In this document: piece by piece, positions 35,827 to 39,356 of the stretch | Position numbering within the stretch: the stretch's first letter is position 1 | How the letters are laid out: every line of letters starts with the position of its first letter | Assembly: GCA_963816435.1 (NCBI GenBank) | Contig: CAWFKS010000019.1 | Span: forward strand, 1-39,356 | Origin: CAWFKS01 sp963816435 | Lineage (GTDB): Bacteria; Pseudomonadota; Alphaproteobacteria; Rhizobiales; Rhizobiaceae | DNA length: 39,356 nucleotides | Reading direction: 5' to 3' | Notes under the pieces: generated by a model | Database searches by the model: none | What the model was told of the DNA's origin: nothing | Seen by the model: the letters and a program-made list of their open reading frames with translations, nothing else | Translations under genes and position numbers: made by a program

Positions 35827-35850
35827 CCAACCGCGCCGGAGCGCGGTTGG
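35827..35850 (-). promoter_or_regulatory. Perfect 10-bp hairpin between the liv-type binding-protein gene and livH
   Basis: CCAACCGCGC (35827-35836) and GCGCGGTTGG (35841-35850) pair exactly around a 4-base loop. It is 25 bases downstream of the binding-protein stop and lacks a U-run, so it may stabilise the upstream message or partly terminate transcription. Confidence 0.55.
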
Positions 35851-35875
35851 CCGTTTGCATGGCATCAGGAACGCG

Positions 35876-37267
35876 TCAGGCGCCCGGGTTGCACTTGCCG
35901 AGGTCGCCGCCGGCGAACATCTCGTTGTCGGGCTCGTACCAGACCTTCTCGACCGGCGTGGTTTCGACGATCTCCAGCACGTCGTACTGGTTGGTCGGGT
36001 TCTCCTTGCCCTTCATGACCAGCACGTCCTTGAAGCACTGGTGGTCGGCTGAGCGGTAGAGCGTCTTGCCGTTGCCCAGGCCGTCGAACATGAAGCCCTT
36101 GTTGGCGTCGGAATCGATGCCCTCGAGGCTGCCGGTGTTCTTCTCCAGCGCTTCCACCACACCGCACGGGTTGAAGGTGCCTGCCCGCTCCACGGCGTCG
36201 GCATAGAGCAGCACCTGCGCGTAGCAGGTCTGCGCCGAGTTTGACGGCGGGTGACCGTATTTCTCGCCGAACGACTTGGTGAAGGCCTTGGTGGCTTCGT
36301 TGTCCATCTGCCAGTTCCAGTTCATGGAACCGTAGACGCCCTTGATGTTGTCGCCGGCGCCTTCCGCCATCAGCTCGGAGTAGAGCGGAACGACGATCTC
36401 GAAGTTCTTGCCGTTCGCCTGCTTGTCGCGCAGGCCGAACTGCACCGACTGCGTCAGCGAGTTGACCATGTCGCCGCCGTAGTGGTTGAGGATGAGCACG
36501 TCGGCGCCGGAATTGGCTACCGGCGTGATGTAGGACGAGAAATCGCCCGCGCCGACCGGCGTGCGGACGTCCTTGACCATCTCCCAGCCCTCGGCCTCCA
36601 GGAACTTCTTCATCGAGTCGGCCTGCGTCCAGCCCCAGGTGTAGTCGGCCGTCAGCATGTAGAACCGGCGGTCCTTGCCGTAGGCTTTGGCCAGCACCGG
36701 CGCGAGAGCCGCGCCCGACATGTAGGCGTCGAAGAAGTGACGGAAGCCGTTCGCCTTCTTGTCCTTGCCTGTGGTGTCGTTGGAGTGCGTCAGGCCGGCC
36801 ATGAAGATGATGCCCGCCTCTTGGCAAAGGCCCTGCACCGCGACGGCGACGCCCGAGGACGAGCCGCCGTTGATCATCACGACGCCGTCCTTCTCGATCA
36901 TCGAGCGGGCCGCGGCGCGCGCCGCGTCGGACTTGGTCTGCGTGTCACCGGTGACGTACTGCACCTTCTTGCCGAGCACGCCGTTGCCCTTCAGCATCTT
37001 GGAGCTGAAAGTGTTGATCATGCCGCCGTCGCCTTCACCGTTGAGGTGCTCGACGGCAAGCTGCTGCGCGAGCAACTCGTCCTTGCCCTCGGCGGCGTAG
37101 GGGCCGGTCTGCGGCACGTTGAAGCCGAACGTAACCGTCGAGCCTGTCGGTTCATTCAGATACGCGGCATGCGAACGGCTGGTGATGATTGTCGGCAGAG
37201 CCAGCCCCGCGCCTAGCGCGGCACTGGTTTGCAGAAACCTGCGGCGATTGAATTTGCTGAAGTCCAT
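35876..37267 (-). CDS. Branched-chain amino acid-type ABC substrate-binding protein, Tat-exported
   Basis: A 463-residue type I periplasmic binding protein of the Liv/urea/amide class. The N-terminus has a twin-arginine motif (NRRRFLQTSAALGAGLALP, residues 7-25) with cleavage near SHA, so export is probably via Tat. ATG 37267 has GGGAGG six bases upstream; the frame runs further but without a signal. NVPQTGPYAAEGKDELLAQQ and DGVVMINGGSSSGVAVAVQ fit the family; it is longer than the usual 370-420. First gene of the operon, divergent from the XRE-type regulator, whose family senses short-chain acyl-CoAs; a link is possible but unproven. Confidence 0.9.
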   Translation of the reverse strand: MDFSKFNRRRFLQTSAALGAGLALPTIITSRSHAAYLNEPTGSTVTFGFNVPQTGPYAAEGKDELLAQQLAVEHLNGEGDGGMINTFSSKMLKGNGVLGKKVQYVTGDTQTKSDAARAAARSMIEKDGVVMINGGSSSGVAVAVQGLCQEAGIIFMAGLTHSNDTTGKDKKANGFRHFFDAYMSGAALAPVLAKAYGKDRRFYMLTADYTWGWTQADSMKKFLEAEGWEMVKDVRTPVGAGDFSSYITPVANSGADVLILNHYGGDMVNSLTQSVQFGLRDKQANGKNFEIVVPLYSELMAEGAGDNIKGVYGSMNWNWQMDNEATKAFTKSFGEKYGHPPSNSAQTCYAQVLLYADAVERAGTFNPCGVVEALEKNTGSLEGIDSDANKGFMFDGLGNGKTLYRSADHQCFKDVLVMKGKENPTNQYDVLEIVETTPVEKVWYEPDNEMFAGGDLGKCNPGA

Positions 37268-37388
37268 CGAATTCCTCCCTTGGAATTGCAGTTCGGCGCC
37301 AGGCCGAGTCAGCGGCGTGAAATCCGCCCGAGCCCACTTTGGCAGCAACCAGTCAACTTGGCAATAACCCGTTGGTTTTATTGTGAAA

Positions 37389-37437
37389 AGTTGTAAACTC
37401 TTGAGCTTCACTTCCCTTTGATGAGTAAATTCTTTAC
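37389..37437. promoter_or_regulatory. Two short dyads in the liv/XRE-regulator divergent region
   Basis: AGTT-GTA-AACT (37389-37399) and GTAAA-TTC-TTTAC (37425-37437) share the core GTAAA. They lie in an AT-rich 196-base divergent region; the second is just upstream of the regulator start. Autoregulatory sites are possible, but the dyads are short. Confidence 0.3.
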
Positions 37438-37463
37438 AGATTCAATCGAGGGAGGAGATGGTG

Positions 37464-38942
37464 ATGGCCCGCCGGCTGACGGGAGTGAAGATACGCGCGC
37501 TGCGCAAGCAGATCGGGTTGACGCAGGGTGAACTGGCGCGGCGCGCCGGCATTTCGCCCTCCTATTTGAATCTCATCGAATGCAACCGGCGGCCGATCAC
37601 GGGCGCGCTGCTGGAACGCATCAGCACCGAGCTCGGCGTGGCGCCGGACAAGCTCGATGGCGAGGCCGAGCGGCGCATGGTCGCCGATGTCGAGGAGGTC
37701 GCCGCCGAGCCGGCGCTCGAAGGCGGACCCGGCAATGCCGAGGACCTGGTCGCCCATCATCCGGAATGGGCGGCGTTCCTGCTTAGGCTGCACCGGGCAT
37801 GGCATGACCGCAACGAAGCGGTGCTGGCGCTCGCCGATCGGCTCAACCGCGACCCGTTCCTAGGCGAGAGCGTGCACCGTATCCTCACCGACGTGACCTC
37901 CATCAGTTCGGCCGCCGAGATCCTCGGCGAAGGCGACGCGCTCGGCCCGGACGCGCGGGAGCGCTTCCTTTCAATCATCGCCGCCGGCGGGTCCCGTCTG
38001 GCCGGTACGGCGCAGTCGCTGCTGAGCTTCTTCGACAGCGCCCGGTACAGGGTGCGCTCGGCCACGCCGATGGAGAATGTCGACACGTTCATCTACCAGA
38101 CGGACAACTATTTTCCCGAAATCGAGGAGATCGCCGCGCGGCTCCTTGGCCGGCCCGATGCCAGCGAGACCCTGCGCGAGACGACTAGCGCCGATAGCGA
38201 CCGGTCGACCTTCGGGCGCCTGCGAAACCGGCTCGGTCATGTCGCGGGCGAAGCCGTAGACGAGATTGTCGCAAACCACTCCGCCTTGCCCGACGCGGAA
38301 TCGCGGGCGCTCGCCGCCTCCGCACTTCACCGCTACGCCGCCGCGGCCGTGCTGATGCCCTATGACGAGTTTCTCGAATCTGCCGAGAAGCATCGCTATG
38401 ACATAGACACGCTTTCGCATCTGTTCGGCGTCTCCTACGAGCAGACCGCGCACAGGATGGCGACGCTGCGCCGGCCCGGGGCGGAAGGCGTGCGCTTCGC
38501 CTTCATGCGTTCCGATCCCTCCGGCTACGTCACGAAGCGCCTGCCGCTGTCGGGCCTGCCCCTGCCGCGCTACGGCACCGCCTGCCCGCTATGGGTTGTC
38601 TACGGAGCGTTTCAGACGCCCGGCGTCACCGCCCGCAGCTTCGGTGAATTGCCGTCGGGAGACCGCTTCTTCTTCTTCGCGCGCGCCGTCGAAAAGGGCA
38701 CTGCCGCCATCGGCCGGCCACGCCGACTGCTGTCCGTGATGCTCGCCTGTTCGGCCACCGAGGCGAACCGGCTTTCCGCCGCCGACGGGCTCGATTCGGG
38801 GGGCGCGATGCTGCCAGTCGGCACGGTCTGCCGCCTGTGCCCGCGCGAGGCCTGCCAGCATCGCCAGGAGGCCCCGCTGATCGCCAAGGCGACCGCCCGG
38901 GACGAAAAGTCTATGTCAGCCGGCCGACAGGCGGTATTATGA
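37464..38942 (+). CDS. Short-chain acyl-responsive XRE regulator (RamB/ScfR-type)
   Basis: A 492-residue regulator. An XRE-type HTH lies at the N-terminus (VKIRALRKQIGLTQGELARRAGISPSYLNLIE), the middle resembles the ImmA/IrrE-like region of the family (HRYAAAAVLMPYDEFLESAE, FGVSYEQTAHRMATL), and the C-terminal domain (about 310-480) ends with the Cys set CRLCPREACQHRQEAP typical of the former DUF2083. No HExxH metallopeptidase motif is visible, so protease activity is unlikely. Start choice: ATG 37464 has GGAGG eight bases upstream; ATG 37458 in the same frame lies directly on it. Homologues regulate acetate, propionate and glyoxylate metabolism. It is divergent from the Liv-type operon and 26 bases ahead of the response regulator. 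Confidence 0.87.
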   Translation: MARRLTGVKIRALRKQIGLTQGELARRAGISPSYLNLIECNRRPITGALLERISTELGVAPDKLDGEAERRMVADVEEVAAEPALEGGPGNAEDLVAHHPEWAAFLLRLHRAWHDRNEAVLALADRLNRDPFLGESVHRILTDVTSISSAAEILGEGDALGPDARERFLSIIAAGGSRLAGTAQSLLSFFDSARYRVRSATPMENVDTFIYQTDNYFPEIEEIAARLLGRPDASETLRETTSADSDRSTFGRLRNRLGHVAGEAVDEIVANHSALPDAESRALAASALHRYAAAAVLMPYDEFLESAEKHRYDIDTLSHLFGVSYEQTAHRMATLRRPGAEGVRFAFMRSDPSGYVTKRLPLSGLPLPRYGTACPLWVVYGAFQTPGVTARSFGELPSGDRFFFFARAVEKGTAAIGRPRRLLSVMLACSATEANRLSAADGLDSGGAMLPVGTVCRLCPREACQHRQEAPLIAKATARDEKSMSAGRQAVL

Positions 38943-38967
38943 TGCCGACCCGGGGGAGGAGTGGGTT

Positions 38968-39339
38968 TTGGGACGCGAACGCATCCTGATCGTCGAGGAC
39001 GAGCCGAATATCGTCGAATCGCTGCGTTTCATTCTCGAACGTGCCGGTTTCGACGTGGAAATCGTGTCGGATGGCGCCGAGTCGCTTCGCCGGCTGGCCC
39101 GGCAGCGCTTTGCCGCGGTCGTGCTCGACATCATGCTGCCCGGCATGAACGGCTTCGACGTGCTTCGCGCGATCCGCGCCGACACCGCCATCGCCGACCT
39201 GCCGGTGATCGTGCTCACCGCCAAGGGCCAGGCCAACGACCGCCGCACGGCCGAGGCGATCGGCGCCAGCGCCTTCATCACCAAGCCCTTCTCCAACAGC
39301 GAGGTCGTTGAAAGGGTACGCGAGCTTGCCGGGGCATGA
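38968..39339 (+). CDS. Single-domain response regulator (CheY-like receiver)
   Basis: A 123-residue stand-alone receiver domain with no output domain. The acidic pocket Glu10-Asp11 (IVEDEPN), phosphoacceptor Asp54 (VVLDIMLPGMNG), Thr84 and Lys106 (TKPF) are all intact, so it should be phosphorylatable. The start is TTG 38968, the only good choice: GGAGG lies seven to eight bases upstream, and no ATG or GTG in frame gives a complete first strand. It follows the XRE-type regulator by 26 bases and is probably co-transcribed, with a sensor kinase or effector gene expected beyond the window. Confidence 0.9.
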   Translation: MGRERILIVEDEPNIVESLRFILERAGFDVEIVSDGAESLRRLARQRFAAVVLDIMLPGMNGFDVLRAIRADTAIADLPVIVLTAKGQANDRRTAEAIGASAFITKPFSNSEVVERVRELAGA

Positions 39340-39356
39340 CGCCGAACGATTCCGGG

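Noticed and set aside
1..39356. CRISPR arrays, insertion sequences or replication origin
   Set aside because: No regularly spaced repeats, transposase frames or DnaA-box clusters were seen on reading both strands.

Overview
The window is about 39 kb of high-GC DNA that reads as a chromosome or large replicon of an alphaproteobacterium, most likely of the Rhizobiales (Mesorhizobium/Phyllobacteriaceae type). The grounds are dense four-base-overlap operons, many ABC uptake systems, a fused IorAB-type 2-oxoacid ferredoxin oxidoreductase beside an Lrp regulator, and a C-P lyase operon with two phnE genes and a hexapeptide acetyltransferase. That assignment is inference. No transposase, integrase, phage gene or CRISPR array was seen, and no stretch above 300 bases lacks a gene.

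Layout. 2-1024: end of a lipoprotein-like zinc aminopeptidase. 1089-9919: a catabolic island with an IclR regulator, a CaiB/BaiF CoA-transferase, a MaoC hydratase, a crotonase-fold protein, a NitT/TauT-type ABC importer, a protein with two TetR units, and an SMP-30/gluconolactonase-like hydrolase. 9976-10050: tRNA-Gln(UUG). 10168-17012: a carbohydrate ABC operon (binding protein, ATPase, two permeases) ending with its LacI regulator and a Gfo/Idh/MocA dehydrogenase, preceded by a perfect LacI-type palindrome. 17161-21195: an Lrp/AsnC regulator divergent from the fused IorAB-like oxidoreductase. 21206-31114: phosphonate uptake and C-P lyase (phnGHIJKL, acetyltransferase, phnC, phnD, two phnE), with divergent phnF at 31217-31983; phnM and phnN are not present. 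32010-37267: a branched-chain-amino-acid-type ABC operon (Tat-exported binding protein, LivH, LivM, LivG, LivF). 37464-39339: a short-chain acyl-responsive XRE regulator and a single-domain response regulator.

How it works together. Five or six nutrient-scavenging modules lie side by side, most with a local regulator. The phosphonate module has a good Pho box in front of phnC, so uptake genes probably have their own phosphate-starvation promoter inside the larger phn gene string. In three of the four importers a strong hairpin sits directly downstream of the solute-binding-protein gene, as expected where binding protein must be made in excess over membrane parts.

Caution. About a dozen otherwise intact genes are broken by single-base shifts, including four in the IorAB gene. 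Reading frame, codon bias and domain content resume cleanly after each break, so I treat these as probable sequence errors and give whole-gene spans.
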